A stretch of DNA of 64,000 nt from Gammaproteobacteria bacterium. GTDB lineage: Bacteria; Pseudomonadota; Gammaproteobacteria; Pseudomonadales; Pseudohongiellaceae. Where the stretch lies: positions 62,001-126,000 of the forward strand of contig JAPPOG010000045.1 of NCBI GenBank assembly GCA_028818225.1, given 5' to 3'. Shown here piece by piece: positions 1 to 11,414 of this stretch. The notes beneath the pieces were generated by a model. That model made no database searches. It saw only the letters and a program-made list of their open reading frames with translations, and had not been told where the DNA came from. Positions within the stretch are counted from its first letter, which is position 1; each line of letters opens with the position of its first letter. A program made the position numbers and the translations under genes.

Positions 1-239
1 CTGATGGAGATTTTCATAAACAATGCAATATGGAAACGTTCGAACTGGAGTCAATCTCGGCGGCGAATGATATCTTGCAGTTGAAATCCCTCATCCAAAA
101 TCACCTGGATTACACGGAATCACCTGTGGCGAAAAGAGTTTTAGATAATTGGGAAACTACCCTTGGTCAGTTTGTGAAAGTTATGCCAACAGATTACAAA
201 CGCGTGTTGGCTGAAAGAGCTGCGGCAACTGCGGCCTAA
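1..239 (+). CDS. gltB: Glutamate synthase large subunit, C-terminal end (partial)
   Basis: The reading frame is open from the left edge (in frame from base 3) to the TAA at 237-239, so only the last ~79 residues are present. The ATG at 30 in the ORF track is internal. The tail ends in FVKVMPTDYKRVLAE, which I recognise as typical of proteobacterial GltB. The full protein is the large subunit of NADPH-dependent GOGAT, which makes two glutamates from glutamine and 2-oxoglutarate in the cytosol. The next gene, 40 bases on, is the small subunit gltD, as expected for a gltBD operon. Confidence 0.88.
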   Translation, partial: DGDFHKQCNMETFELESISAANDILQLKSLIQNHLDYTESPVAKRVLDNWETTLGQFVKVMPTDYKRVLAERAAATAA

Positions 240-279
240 TGGTTTGACCATCAACATTGAATAGAGTGTAGAAAAATAG

Positions 280-1712
280 ATGGGCAAGCCCACAGGATTT
301 AAAGAATTTGATCGAAAGACAGAGCCCTATCGCGACGCGATGGAGCGCCTTATCGATTTCAAAGAAATTTATACCGATCACCAGGAAGAACATCTTGCCA
401 CTCAAGGTGCCCGCTGCATGGATTGCGGTGTTCCCTTCTGTCAGTCCGACGAAGGTTGCCCGGTCTATAACCTGATTCCCGAGTGGAATGACCTGGTTTA
501 CCACAAGCGCTGGAAAGAGGCGTTGGATCGATTGCACAAGACTAATAATTTTCCTGAATTCACCGGCCGAGTCTGCCCGGCTCCTTGTGAAGGTGCCTGC
601 GTTTTAGGCATTCACGAACCAGCAGTAACTATTAAGAACATCGAATGTGCTATAGCTGATAAGGGCTTCGAAGAGGGCTGGGTTGTAGCGAATCCACCAC
701 ACTTTCGTTCTGGCAAAACAGTAGCAGTGGTCGGCTCCGGGCCCGCGGGACTGGCTGCTGCCGCGGAACTAAATCTGAAAGGCCATAAAGTAACAGTGTA
801 CGAGCGAGACGATCGCATCGGCGGACTCTTGATGTATGGCATTCCGAACATGAAGTTAGATAAAGGTATCGTTGATCGTCGGGTAAACCTATTGCAGGAA
901 GAGGGTATCAACTTCGTCGTTAACACGGATGTAGGAGGCAGTGGTGAAAATGGTATGCCTGTTGAGCAACTGTTAAATGATTTCGATGCTGTGTTGCTCG
1001 CTACCGGTGCAACCACGGCGCGAGACTTACAGATTCCGGGAAGGGCTGGTGATGGCGTTCACTTCGCCATGGAATTCCTGTTACAGAACACCAGGAGCTT
1101 ATTAGATTCAAATCTTGAAGATGGCAACTACATTGCTGCAAAAGATAAAAATGTAATCGTAATTGGTGGTGGTGATACTGGAACTGACTGTATTGGTACT
1201 TCCCTTCGCCATGGCTGCAAGACCCTGATTAACTTCGAGATCATGCCAAAACCACCAGTTGATCGAGCGGATAATAACCCCTGGCCCACCTGGCCGCTTA
1301 TTTTTCGCGTTGATTATGGACATGAGGAAGCAGCTGCTCGTGACGGCAAAGATCCGCGAGTCTATTCTATCTCTGGCAAGGAATTTGTACGGGATGATGA
1401 CGGCCAACTGCTGGGCATTAATACTGTAGAAGTGGATTCGAACTTTCAGGAAGTCCCAGGTACCGTGCAGTTCTGGGAAGCCGATCTAATCCTGCTCTCC
1501 ATGGGTTTCCTTGGGCCGGAACACTACGTTTGCGAACCCCTTAACCTGGAACTGGATCAGCGTTCCAATTACAAAGCCGAATACGGTAAATTTGATACTT
1601 CACACGAAAAGGTTTTTGCGGCGGGCGATTGTCGCAGAGGCCAGTCACTGGTTGTGCGCGCAATCGACGAGGGTCGCTTAGCAGCTGTTGCAATCGATTC
1701 CTTTCTTGATAG

Positions 1713-1716
<4 letters not shown>
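280..1716 (+). CDS. gltD: Glutamate synthase small (beta) subunit
   Basis: A 478-residue protein, normal for GltD. The N-terminal iron-sulfur domain shows cysteines in CMDCGVPFC (from residue 46) and CPAPCEGAC (from about 99). An FAD-binding [10 protein letters not shown] motif lies near residue 152 and a second nucleotide-binding GGGDTGTDC near 296. It passes electrons from NADPH through FAD and Fe-S clusters to the large subunit. It follows gltB by 40 bases and is presumably co-transcribed with it. Its last four bases overlap the 3' end of the convergent prpE gene. Confidence 0.95.
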
Positions 1717-3629
<1,913 letters not shown>

Positions 3630-3768
3630 TGCTCTCTCCTTTTTGGTAGACGAAGAGTATCAGATGCTCTCAGGAATAAAAGTCGCTGTAATAGTCTTGT
3701 TTTATTGCTATTAGCCCACCTAAGTTTCTGACATACTCCTCTAGGCATGCAGCTCCAGGCAGGGATTA

Positions 3769-4716
3769 ATGCAGGAATCAGTACTCAGCCTCACCAACGT
3801 TGGGAAGAACTACGGCGATTTCAAAGCGGTAGATGACGTCAGCATCTCCATTCCGAAGGGATCTATCTACGGCTTACTGGGCCCTAACGGTGCCGGCAAG
3901 ACCACGACCATTCGCATGATCCTGGAAATTATAAAACCCAGCCGTGGCGATATTTCTATTCTCGGTCACCCTTCAGCGCTGGATGTACGCAACCGCATTG
4001 GCTACCTGCCAGAAGAAAAAGGTTTGTATAAAAAGATGAAGGTGTGGGCAATCATCCAGTATTTCGCCATGCTCAAAGGAATGAAAAAGCAAGAGGCGAA
4101 AGATCGCGCCTGGGAATTGTTGGAAAAATATGGCTTAAAGGACTTTGCCGAGGCCAAAGTCGAAGCGCTTTCCAAGGGCATGGGGCAAAAAGTGCAGGTG
4201 CTGTCAGCTGTTGCCCACAATCCGGAACTGGTTATTCTTGATGAGCCGTTCTCAGGCCTGGATCCAGTCAACCAGACTGTGCTGGAAGATCTGATCAACG
4301 ATTTGTCCAACAACGGACAAACAGTAATTTTCTCAACCCATGTTATGCAACATGCCGAACGACTCTGCGATCACATTCTACTCATAGCCAAAGGCAAGAA
4401 AATATTCGACGGCACAATTAGCGAAGCGAAAGCAACTATACCCAGACGAGTCATACTGGAAACCAATGACAGTATCGACGCACTCAGAAGTATCGCAGGT
4501 GTAAATAATATTGAGCCATTCGATACGGATAACAATGAAGTTTCCGCTAACCAATGGCAGGTTCAGATCGCTGAACAGGTTAATCCTCAAGTAGTACTGA
4601 AAACCTGTTTTGAAAAAAGCATTAATCTAAATCGCTTCGAATTCAATGAGCCGAGCTTGCATGACGTATTTGTACACCTGGTTGGCGAAGAAGCGAAGGC
4701 AGCGGAGTTCAGGTAA
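3769..4716 (+). CDS. ABC exporter ATP-binding subunit (NatA-like)
   Basis: A 315-residue ABC ATPase with Walker A GPNGAGKTTT (about residue 38), signature LSKGMGQK, Walker B LVILDEPFSGLDP and a C-terminal extension of the DUF4162 type seen in NatA/YhaQ-like ATPases. The permease gene starts two bases after its stop, so the pair is a translationally coupled operon. The family includes Na+ exporters and exporters of other small molecules; the substrate cannot be read from the sequence. Confidence 0.9.
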   Translation: MQESVLSLTNVGKNYGDFKAVDDVSISIPKGSIYGLLGPNGAGKTTTIRMILEIIKPSRGDISILGHPSALDVRNRIGYLPEEKGLYKKMKVWAIIQYFAMLKGMKKQEAKDRAWELLEKYGLKDFAEAKVEALSKGMGQKVQVLSAVAHNPELVILDEPFSGLDPVNQTVLEDLINDLSNNGQTVIFSTHVMQHAERLCDHILLIAKGKKIFDGTISEAKATIPRRVILETNDSIDALRSIAGVNNIEPFDTDNNEVSANQWQVQIAEQVNPQVVLKTCFEKSINLNRFEFNEPSLHDVFVHLVGEEAKAAEFR

Positions 4717-4718
4717 TA

Positions 4719-6302
4719 ATGTTTAAGATGATCCAGCTGATCGCCTACCGTGAATATCAGGAAAACGTTAAGACCAAAGGATTCTGGGTCACAATCCTTA
4801 TCTTTCCAGTCATTTTCATCGGTATGTATTTCTTACAAACAGCGCTTTCTAATGCTACGCCAACCCGTTATTACCTGCTAATAGATCAATCAGGCCAGTA
4901 TGAAGAAGCCGTTAATATTGCTATCGAGCGGGAACATCAACGAAGAATATTGCAGGACTTTGTCAGCTACCTGCTGGAGAATCGTACCGATATGGATCTG
5001 GATTTGACGGCGGCAAACACATCCAGCTCAGTAGATCAGTTAATTGATGATGTCGACGCCGACGAAGTTGCCGCACTCGATGAATGGCTCGACAGTGGTG
5101 GCTTGAATTTTGCCCTCACCATGGCCAGTCCTTATCTCGAAGACGATGCACCTCCCTATGAACAGCCCGACCCTCAGTTTATCGAAGCAGACCTGCCCCG
5201 GTCTGTCGAGTTAAATGTATCGCCGGAGGAAATAATTAACCAACTTCGTCCTTATCTGGTTGGTGATCGCCTGATAACCGCCAATGGCGAAACAGGAAAC
5301 TTGTTTGCTCTGGTCTTGATTCCTGAAAATGTTAATCAAGATATTTCAAGACCTGGCACAACCCCCGTAGCCCCTGATTCGACTGCCGGAGTACAGTATT
5401 GGGCGCGCAATCTAACTGACTCACGATTACCCGATGCAATTAGTGCGAGCATCAATGCTGAGATTCGGGAACGCGAATACAATCAGCTTGGAGTTAATTC
5501 CGATACTATCCGTAATGTTCAGCGCACAAGACTGCCACTAAACCAATTAGACCCATCTGCCGAAGCGGGCGAAGAAGCAGTAAGCATGGCAGATTCATTT
5601 CGGCAATTCGCTCCGATAGCTTTTGTTTATCTAATGTTTGTCTCACTCATGCAGAACGTGCAGTACTTGCTATCCAATACCATAGAAGAAAAGTCCAATC
5701 GTATTATTGAAGTGCTATTGGCCTCGGTGACCGCTGATGAGCTAATGATGGGAAAATTGGTTGGAATAGGCCTTGCTGGATTAACTACTATCGCCGTCTG
5801 GCTCTTATCTTTCTATATTTTCATAGTCAGTTATGACAGCAATCAAACAGAACTTATTTCTGAAATACTGGAAGTGGTATTGAGTTCAGAATTAATTCCC
5901 TGGTTTGTGTTTTACTATTTTGCTGGATACGCACTTTACTCCGGAGTATTTCTTGCTATTGGCAGTTTGTGTAGCACGCTAAAAGAAGCTCAGGCCCTTA
6001 TCATGCCAATGATACTGATTCAAATCGTGCCTATTGCGATGATGGCTTTTGTAGTTTTAGATCCAAACAATGCTATCGTCCGCGCATTGTCCTGGTTTCC
6101 ATTATTCACGCCATACCTCATGCTGAATCGAGCGGCGGCAGATCCACCCATGATTGACGTTGTTGGCACAACTATTTTGTTGGTTGCCAGTATCTTGCTG
6201 GTGTTATGGGGTTCTGGAAAAGTGTTTAAACTGGGCGTGTTGCGAACGGGTCAGCCTCCAAAAATTCTGGAGCTATTCAGATTGGTGCGCGCCAAGCACT
6301 AA
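4719..6302 (+). CDS. ABC-2 type permease (NatB-like)
   Basis: A 527-residue membrane protein. One transmembrane segment lies near residues 22-42, then a large extracytoplasmic domain of about 250 residues rich in Asp, Glu and Pro, then five or six hydrophobic segments from about residue 290 to the C terminus. The motif EEKSNRIIEVLLASV before the second membrane block is typical of NatB/YhaP-like ABC-2 permeases. It forms the membrane channel for the ATPase encoded immediately upstream. Confidence 0.88.
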   Translation: MFKMIQLIAYREYQENVKTKGFWVTILIFPVIFIGMYFLQTALSNATPTRYYLLIDQSGQYEEAVNIAIEREHQRRILQDFVSYLLENRTDMDLDLTAANTSSSVDQLIDDVDADEVAALDEWLDSGGLNFALTMASPYLEDDAPPYEQPDPQFIEADLPRSVELNVSPEEIINQLRPYLVGDRLITANGETGNLFALVLIPENVNQDISRPGTTPVAPDSTAGVQYWARNLTDSRLPDAISASINAEIREREYNQLGVNSDTIRNVQRTRLPLNQLDPSAEAGEEAVSMADSFRQFAPIAFVYLMFVSLMQNVQYLLSNTIEEKSNRIIEVLLASVTADELMMGKLVGIGLAGLTTIAVWLLSFYIFIVSYDSNQTELISEILEVVLSSELIPWFVFYYFAGYALYSGVFLAIGSLCSTLKEAQALIMPMILIQIVPIAMMAFVVLDPNNAIVRALSWFPLFTPYLMLNRAAADPPMIDVVGTTILLVASILLVLWGSGKVFKLGVLRTGQPPKILELFRLVRAKH

Positions 6303-6314
6303 CACCAAGACTGG

Positions 6315-6692
6315 CTAGAACTCAATTTTATCCTCAACTACCGGCTCTGCTGCAGCCATATCAAGGCTGCAGTGCACGCATTTGTGAGTTATAAGATTCA
6401 ATAAAATTGATTTAACATAGAATTGTTTGTCACAGGCCGGACATTTGCGCCAAGCCATGTCCAACCAGAATCCTGCGCACAGCGCGAAGTAGAAAAACAT
6501 AAACAAGTCTATGGGTTGCCTGTTACTTAGCAGAATCCACACGGTCAGAATATAAACCGGAAGAGTCCACAAACAGACAATCAATCGAGTGCGAGCCCTA
6601 TAGATTTTTCTAATTGTAGGTTTGTGATCGGGACTACTGCGCCGCCTTGGAGTGATAACTGAATCGTCGGATTGCGGTTCTTGTGGATTCAT
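6315..6692 (-). CDS. Small membrane protein with C-terminal zinc ribbon
   Basis: A 125-residue protein that I do not recognise as a named family. A basic N-terminal region (RRRSSPDHK, RKIYRARTRL) is followed by two hydrophobic segments (about residues 37-54 and 62-80). A four-cysteine cluster follows: CPAC, then about 20 residues later CVHC, which looks like a zinc ribbon on the cytosolic side. It is convergent with the ABC permease, with 12 bases between the stops. The composition is consistent with a real gene; its role is unknown. Confidence 0.65.
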   Translation of the reverse strand: MNPQEPQSDDSVITPRRRSSPDHKPTIRKIYRARTRLIVCLWTLPVYILTVWILLSNRQPIDLFMFFYFALCAGFWLDMAWRKCPACDKQFYVKSILLNLITHKCVHCSLDMAAAEPVVEDKIEF

Positions 6693-6781
6693 TAGGTTAA
6701 GACTTCAGAATGTTGTAAAACAAGTCTAACTCTATGCAAGCAGAGAGTTAATGTATAGTGAAATAATCACAAATCCGGTCA

Positions 6782-7414
6782 CTACTGAAGAACCAAGCTA
6801 CCAATAGCATTCCAGGCTTGCGAGATTCCAATAAAAAACAGAATTCCCGCCAATGTTCGATTAACAAGCTGACTACTTTCCTTAAGATGAGTTTTCAGGT
6901 AGCCACTGGCAATGACAAAGCCGTAAAGGGCAAAAAATTTACCGATAAATACACCGCTAAGAAATGCTATCAGATAAATACCGATGTACTGGAACTCGAA
7001 GTATTGACTGATTGCGGCCAAGGCGAAAATCCAGAATGGAATAGCCTGTGGATTTAGCGTTGCAACTAGCAGCCCTTTTTTGAAAAAAGATTGCTCTTCT
7101 TTTCCAGCATCCCTTAATGCCAGATCTGTTTTTTTGGTAAAAACAATGCCCGCAAGACAAATAAATACAGCGGCTATGATTAGCTTGATGACAATATTTG
7201 ATTCGAGATACGTGCTGATGACCAGACCAAAACAGATCGCTACCAGTGCTTCGAAGACTTCGACTATAGATGCAGCTAACGCGACCTCTGTACCATGTCG
7301 CTGATTGAAATCCACTGTGATTTTTACAACGGTAAGGTTAATAGGGCCAAAAGGGATGGTGCCAATGAAACAGGCGAGCAGACCAACGACTAAATAGAGG
7401 AATAGATTTTCCAT
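6782..7414 (-). CDS. LysE/RhtB-family amino-acid exporter
   Basis: A 210-residue, very hydrophobic protein with about six predicted membrane helices. The N-terminal PFGPINLTVVKI region corresponds to the conserved Pro-Gly-Pro segment of LysE exporters. Later segments (ATLNPQAIPFWIFALAAI) fit the second family motif, NP followed by FW. Members export amino acids or related compounds across the inner membrane. The gene lies 16 bases downstream of the ABC half-transporter on the same strand, so the two are probably co-transcribed. Confidence 0.82.
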   Translation of the reverse strand: MENLFLYLVVGLLACFIGTIPFGPINLTVVKITVDFNQRHGTEVALAASIVEVFEALVAICFGLVISTYLESNIVIKLIIAAVFICLAGIVFTKKTDLALRDAGKEEQSFFKKGLLVATLNPQAIPFWIFALAAISQYFEFQYIGIYLIAFLSGVFIGKFFALYGFVIASGYLKTHLKESSQLVNRTLAGILFFIGISQAWNAIGSLVLQ

Positions 7415-7430
7415 CTAAAAATGTAAATAA

Positions 7431-9260
7431 CTATTGATATCCCTGAGCCTGCAGATTGAACAATGTCGCATACTGTCCTTCGTTTGCAAGCAATTCAATG
7501 TGACTGCCCTCTTCCTGAATTTCACCATGTTCCAAAACAATTATGTGGTCAGCCATTCGTACTGTAGAAAAGCGATGGGAAATAATTATGGAAATCTTAT
7601 TCGCAGTAAGATCGCGAAAATGACTGAAAATTTCAGCTTCGGCTCTCGCATCAATAGCTGCAGTTGGTTCATCCAATATCAGTATGTCAGCTTTACTGCG
7701 CATAAACGCCCTTGATAAAGCTATTTTCTGCCACTGGCCGCCAGAAAGTTCTTTACCATCCTTGAACCATGTTCCCAATTGAGTTTTGTAAGATCGTGGC
7801 AAGTCTTTAACAAACACATCGGCCATCCCTTTCCTGGCCGCTTCTTCGATCAATGGTTCTTCTTCTATATCTTCTACGTCACCAATACCGATGTTTTCTC
7901 CGACTATTAACTGATAGCGTGCGAAATCCTGGAAGATAACGCCAATCTTTCTGCGCAAGATTTCAATGTCCCATTCTTTTAGCTCCAGCCCCTCCAGAAA
8001 GATTTTTCCTGAAACAGGTGTATACAGACGAGTGAGTAATTTAATTAATGTGGTCTTACCGCTACCATTCTCGCCCACAATGGCAAGAGACTCTCCTGGC
8101 TTAATGTGTAAAGACACATTGTTCAGTGCCGGAGAATTACTCCCAGGATAGGTAAAGCTCACTCCCTCGAATCGAATCCCATCATCAGGATCGGGACCTA
8201 TTTCTTGATTACCGGTTTGTTCAGGAACCTTATGTTCGAGATACTCTGTTAAGTTTGATAAGTAAAGATTGTCTTCATACATTCCATTTACCGCAGTTAG
8301 ACTATTCGTCACCGCGTTTTGTCCCAGTCGAAACTGGGCAATGTACATAGTCATCTGTCCAATAGTAATTGCCCCGGCAATTGCCGCGAATCCGACCCAA
8401 CCATAGGCAAAATAAAATGCGGCACTGGCTAGCAGGCCTAGTACGTAACCCCAAAACCCCCGCCGCAAGACCAGGTTTCTATCTTCTTTATATATGTTCC
8501 GAAAAATATCAACGTAACGCTGAAGAAATAACTTCCCCAATTGCAGAAGTTTCACTTCCTTAACACCGTCTTCCCGGGTCAATACCATCTCCAGGTATAT
8601 TTGCATCCGCCTCTCAGCGGAGCGACGGCGATGAATACGGAAGGCTTCACCGGAAAACTTCGCTTCTGCAATGAATGCCGGTACCCCGGCTACGGCCAGT
8701 AACCCCACTGCCCAAGGAGAAAACTGGAAAAGGAAGATACCAATCGTTATTAATGCGATGATGTCTCGAAGTAGATCAAAAGTTTTGATTACTAGTGACA
8801 GAGGCCGACTCGAGGCTTCCCTGCGCGCTCTCACCAGCTTGTCATAGTACTCAGCATCTTCGAAGTGAGCTAATTCCAGGGTCAGCGCTTTTTCCAGGAT
8901 CATGACATTGATCTTATTACCGAGTAGCACGCGTAAAATGGATTGGCAGACAGTGTTTAGTCTTTGTGCTCCGGTCATTACAACAACCAGTCCCAGCTCA
9001 ATAAACACATAAAACAAAACATCATTACGGGCCTGCTCAGCTGCTGCGCCGGTTTGTTGAAATGCAGAGGCCACTGCATCCACAAATAAGCCACCAACAG
9101 AAGCAATTGCTGCTGGTAATACCCCGGCAACCAATGTAGAAATAGCCATCACAATGGTTAGCGCAGCACTGGTACTCCAAACTATTTCAATAGCAACCTT
9201 GCTGTATTGAAATACAGAAAGAAACTTACGTGCCGGATTAGTTGATTCCTGATTATCCAA
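7431..9260 (-). CDS. ABC half-transporter, fused membrane and ATPase domains
   Basis: A 609-residue protein. Residues up to about 330 form an ABC exporter membrane domain with several hydrophobic helices. The C-terminal ATPase has Walker A GENGSGKTT, Q-loop region IFQDFARYQL, signature LSGGQWQKIALSRAF, Walker B ADILILDEPTAAID and H-loop IIISHR. It would act as a homodimer in the inner membrane. The LSGGQWQ signature occurs in several exporters of peptides or lipids, so the substrate is open. A LysE exporter follows on the same strand. Confidence 0.88.
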   Translation of the reverse strand: MDNQESTNPARKFLSVFQYSKVAIEIVWSTSAALTIVMAISTLVAGVLPAAIASVGGLFVDAVASAFQQTGAAAEQARNDVLFYVFIELGLVVVMTGAQRLNTVCQSILRVLLGNKINVMILEKALTLELAHFEDAEYYDKLVRARREASSRPLSLVIKTFDLLRDIIALITIGIFLFQFSPWAVGLLAVAGVPAFIAEAKFSGEAFRIHRRRSAERRMQIYLEMVLTREDGVKEVKLLQLGKLFLQRYVDIFRNIYKEDRNLVLRRGFWGYVLGLLASAAFYFAYGWVGFAAIAGAITIGQMTMYIAQFRLGQNAVTNSLTAVNGMYEDNLYLSNLTEYLEHKVPEQTGNQEIGPDPDDGIRFEGVSFTYPGSNSPALNNVSLHIKPGESLAIVGENGSGKTTLIKLLTRLYTPVSGKIFLEGLELKEWDIEILRRKIGVIFQDFARYQLIVGENIGIGDVEDIEEEPLIEEAARKGMADVFVKDLPRSYKTQLGTWFKDGKELSGGQWQKIALSRAFMRSKADILILDEPTAAIDARAEAEIFSHFRDLTANKISIIISHRFSTVRMADHIIVLEHGEIQEEGSHIELLANEGQYATLFNLQAQGYQ

Positions 9261-9344
9261 GTCTAAAACTGATTTGATGAAGTGAGAGTAAACACTACGC
9301 TTGTCTGCAAATACGATGAAAAACTACGGCAGATATTAACACAC

Positions 9345-9376
9345 TAAAAAGCCCGGCCTTTTCGGACCGGGCTCTT
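9345..9376 (-). terminator. Rho-independent terminator after the methyltransferase
   Basis: Read on the minus strand, a stem of AGCCCGG and CCGGGCT with a short A-rich loop is followed by a run of T (the AAAAA at 9345-9349 on the plus strand). It lies about 20 bases beyond the stop of the minus-strand methyltransferase and fits that gene. Confidence 0.8.
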
Positions 9377-9397
9377 ATTCTTTAACTCAGAAAGACG

Positions 9398-10120
9398 CTA
9401 GATCTTGACGAACTTTAAAACAATTCGATCCGTATTTCTTCCCAGGCTAGGATCAAATGGCCCTACGGTGTGGTCGTCTGCTGCATTGTCCAGGACGTCA
9501 CTTGAACCGACTAAGGCAAAATGACCACTATTAACAATTGCACTTACGGCCTCATCGAATGCGATGCGATGTAAGGACGCATTATCAGCTCCCGGTGTTC
9601 CCTCGTGATCAATCACAAGAAAAGTACCACCGGTTCTTAGCGAAGCAGCAATCTGTCCGAGTAAACCCTGGGCAGCCTGAGGATTTGAATTGTGCACATC
9701 ATGAAAATTAAGTGCAGTAATCGCAAAGTCTACTGATCCTGCCGCAATATCGGATACAGCTCCAAGGTGAGATTCAACGTTTCCCAAGCGACTTTCTTTA
9801 TCAGAGATTGCGTCACCATATCTGTCTGCCGCATTGGCGCCATTTTGCATAATGACCTTGCCGCTATCGCCGACAGCATAGGAAAGTACTTCGGTATACC
9901 ATCCACCAGCAGCAATGATGTCCAGCACAGTCATACCAGATTCCAGACCGGCAAAAGCGAGCACTTGTGGAGCCCGGCGAGAAGCATCTCTTTCTTTTTC
10001 TGCCGCAGGCCTGTCAGGATTCGCCATGGCTCGTTCCAATACGTCCGTATCCAATTGTGCAGTTGCCGTGGAACAAACCAGACAAAATGTAATAAAGGGG
10101 AGAAATATTTTCATATTCAT
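9398..10120 (-). CDS. Secreted class I SAM-dependent methyltransferase-like protein
   Basis: A 240-residue protein with an N-terminal signal peptide (MNMKIFLPFITFCLVCSTATA). The SAM-binding motif I region is VLDIIAAGGWYTEVLSYAVG, followed by a second strand ending in ITALNFHDVH and a conserved LVIDHEG. Several proteobacteria carry periplasmic methyltransferase-fold proteins of this kind; their substrate is unknown, and SAM supply in the periplasm is a puzzle. The start at MNMK or at the second Met makes little difference. It is monocistronic with its own terminator. Confidence 0.75.
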   Translation of the reverse strand: MNMKIFLPFITFCLVCSTATAQLDTDVLERAMANPDRPAAEKERDASRRAPQVLAFAGLESGMTVLDIIAAGGWYTEVLSYAVGDSGKVIMQNGANAADRYGDAISDKESRLGNVESHLGAVSDIAAGSVDFAITALNFHDVHNSNPQAAQGLLGQIAASLRTGGTFLVIDHEGTPGADNASLHRIAFDEAVSAIVNSGHFALVGSSDVLDNAADDHTVGPFDPSLGRNTDRIVLKFVKI

Positions 10121-10313
10121 AGATTAAGCCTTTTACCAATTAATCGGGTTAAGCGCCCAACAAATTTCCACCGTATCGATTGAACGCGCAGTGATCCAAA
10201 ACGGCCTTGCAGAATAAACCACGGCAATCAGGTGAGTACACCTAATTCGACAGGAAATGCTGCTGTTTCGACTGAATTCTTTGGTCAGATCCAGGAATGA
10301 TCTACAAGGCAAG

Positions 10314-10502
10314 TCAGTGCAAGCGCTTCACAGCTTTGAGTTCCTCTTCGAAAAACTCTTTTACTTGCAGAAGTTGTGTTCTATCCCCTTCGTCTTCCAT
10401 TAGAGGCATGTGTTGCTCAATGTCATTGAGAATATTTGTAATGCTTCCCGTATCCAGAGTACTGAGATCCAGGTCGAATGGGAATTTTGTCTCCTTAGCC
10501 AT
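10314..10502 (-). CDS. Small hypothetical protein, 62 residues
   Basis: The ORF track starts at 10517 (MEHCG), but the internal ATG at 10502 has a GGAG about nine bases upstream and gives MAKETKFPFDLDLSTLDTGS, so I prefer it. The protein is acidic, without membrane segments, and likely helical (LLQVKEFFEEELKAVKRL near the C terminus). I do not recognise a family. The codon use and the ribosome site make it plausible, but an opposite-strand ORF overlaps. Confidence 0.45.
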   Translation of the reverse strand: MAKETKFPFDLDLSTLDTGSITNILNDIEQHMPLMEDEGDRTQLLQVKEFFEEELKAVKRLH

Positions 10503-10517
10503 ACCACAATGCTCCAT

Positions 10518-10869
10518 ACTGCCAAACTGCCGAACTTTGTATCTGCGAAACTGCTGAAATACACTATTTTAAGGGGGTCCAAGTTCGCAACAGGTAGTAT
10601 CGACTGACTTTAAGAAATCTTCATAAGAAATTCTAAAATAAGGAATTTTTCCACTTTCGAAGCTTTAAAAATGATATGAACACCATTAACTTTACGCGGT
10701 TAATATGCAGGTTTACACTAGCAGTTAAACTTAGTGAATTCTCACTGTTTTTTGGCTTGCGCAGTTGCCAAAGGAGCCGCTGAGATTCGCTGGAATAACA
10801 GTCAAACCGGGTTATTAAAGGTCCGAACTGGAATCCCTCGCGGATTCCTTACAATAAAGGTGAGTCAGA
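10518..10869. other. Intergenic region without a gene
   Basis: No convincing ORF or RNA gene was seen. It is AT-rich in the middle. A short hairpin, GGAATC and GATTCC (10830-10848), sits just before the ribosome site of the truncated RND gene. It probably holds the old promoter of that gene. Confidence 0.4.
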
Positions 10870-11196
10870 TTGACCGCACTAATTAACGCCTGGGCAAATT
10901 TTGTCTTAGCCAAGCGCGCCGTTATTATTCTTCTAACAATTGCTTTGCTCCCCTTAGTCGTTTTTACCGGCGGCACTATTCCTTTCGACAATTCTACTGA
11001 ACGCTACTTTATTGCCAGCGATCCAACCTTGCTCGAATACGATCGACTGCTGGATTTATTTGGTGACAACGAATATCTGATAGTGGGTGTCGAAGCGACG
11101 GGCGATGCTGACGATGTGTTTACCGAAGAAGCATTGGATGCGCGCCTATTGGACAGCATTGAACGAAAGGCTTCAGGTATTGGGAGTGTGGAATAA
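10870..11196 (+). pseudogene. RND (MMPL-type) exporter, truncated to its N-terminal end
   Basis: A 108-residue ORF from a TTG start with AAAGGTGAG just upstream. It begins with a basic-then-hydrophobic segment (LAKRAVIILLTIALLPLVV) and continues ERYFIASDPTLLEYDRLLDLFGDNEYLIVGV, which matches the first transmembrane helix and the start of the periplasmic loop of hydrophobe/RND exporters of about 800 residues. It stops soon after GIGSVE, where the sequence passes out of frame into an unrelated tail. The remaining ~700 residues are absent, so this is a deletion remnant. Confidence 0.72.
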
Positions 11197-11371
11197 TCTG
11201 TCCGACAACGAAGGTGAGGTGGCACGACTTTCCATGGAATACAACTATTCCGACAACCTGGACTTCGGCCTGCTGTGGGTTGCCTATGATAGCAACAATG
11301 ATTCCATTTTTTATGAATATCGAAACAACGATGTGCTGCAATTGCAGCTCAGATACAACTTTCAACTTTGA
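11184..11371 (+). pseudogene. C-terminal remnant of an outer-membrane beta-barrel protein
   Basis: In the frame next to the RND remnant, the stretch from about 11184 reads VWNNLSDNEGEVARLSMEYN and on to LQLQLRYNFQL before a stop. Alternating polar and hydrophobic residues and an aromatic-rich end are typical of the last strands of an outer-membrane barrel, possibly of DUF1302 type. DUF1302, DUF1329 and RND genes are often neighbours in marine gammaproteobacteria, which would fit a single internal deletion. The exact junction (around 11180-11200) is inferred and the family is a guess. Confidence 0.5.
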
Positions 11372-11414
11372 GTTGAATGGGATATAAGAAAAATAATTGG
11401 CTGGTAGACAGGTT

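Noticed and set aside
10297-10557. 86-residue plus-strand ORF (Ser/Cys-rich)
   Set aside because: It is opposite the more credible small minus-strand gene with a ribosome site, and its Ser/Cys-rich composition is typical of an antisense frame.
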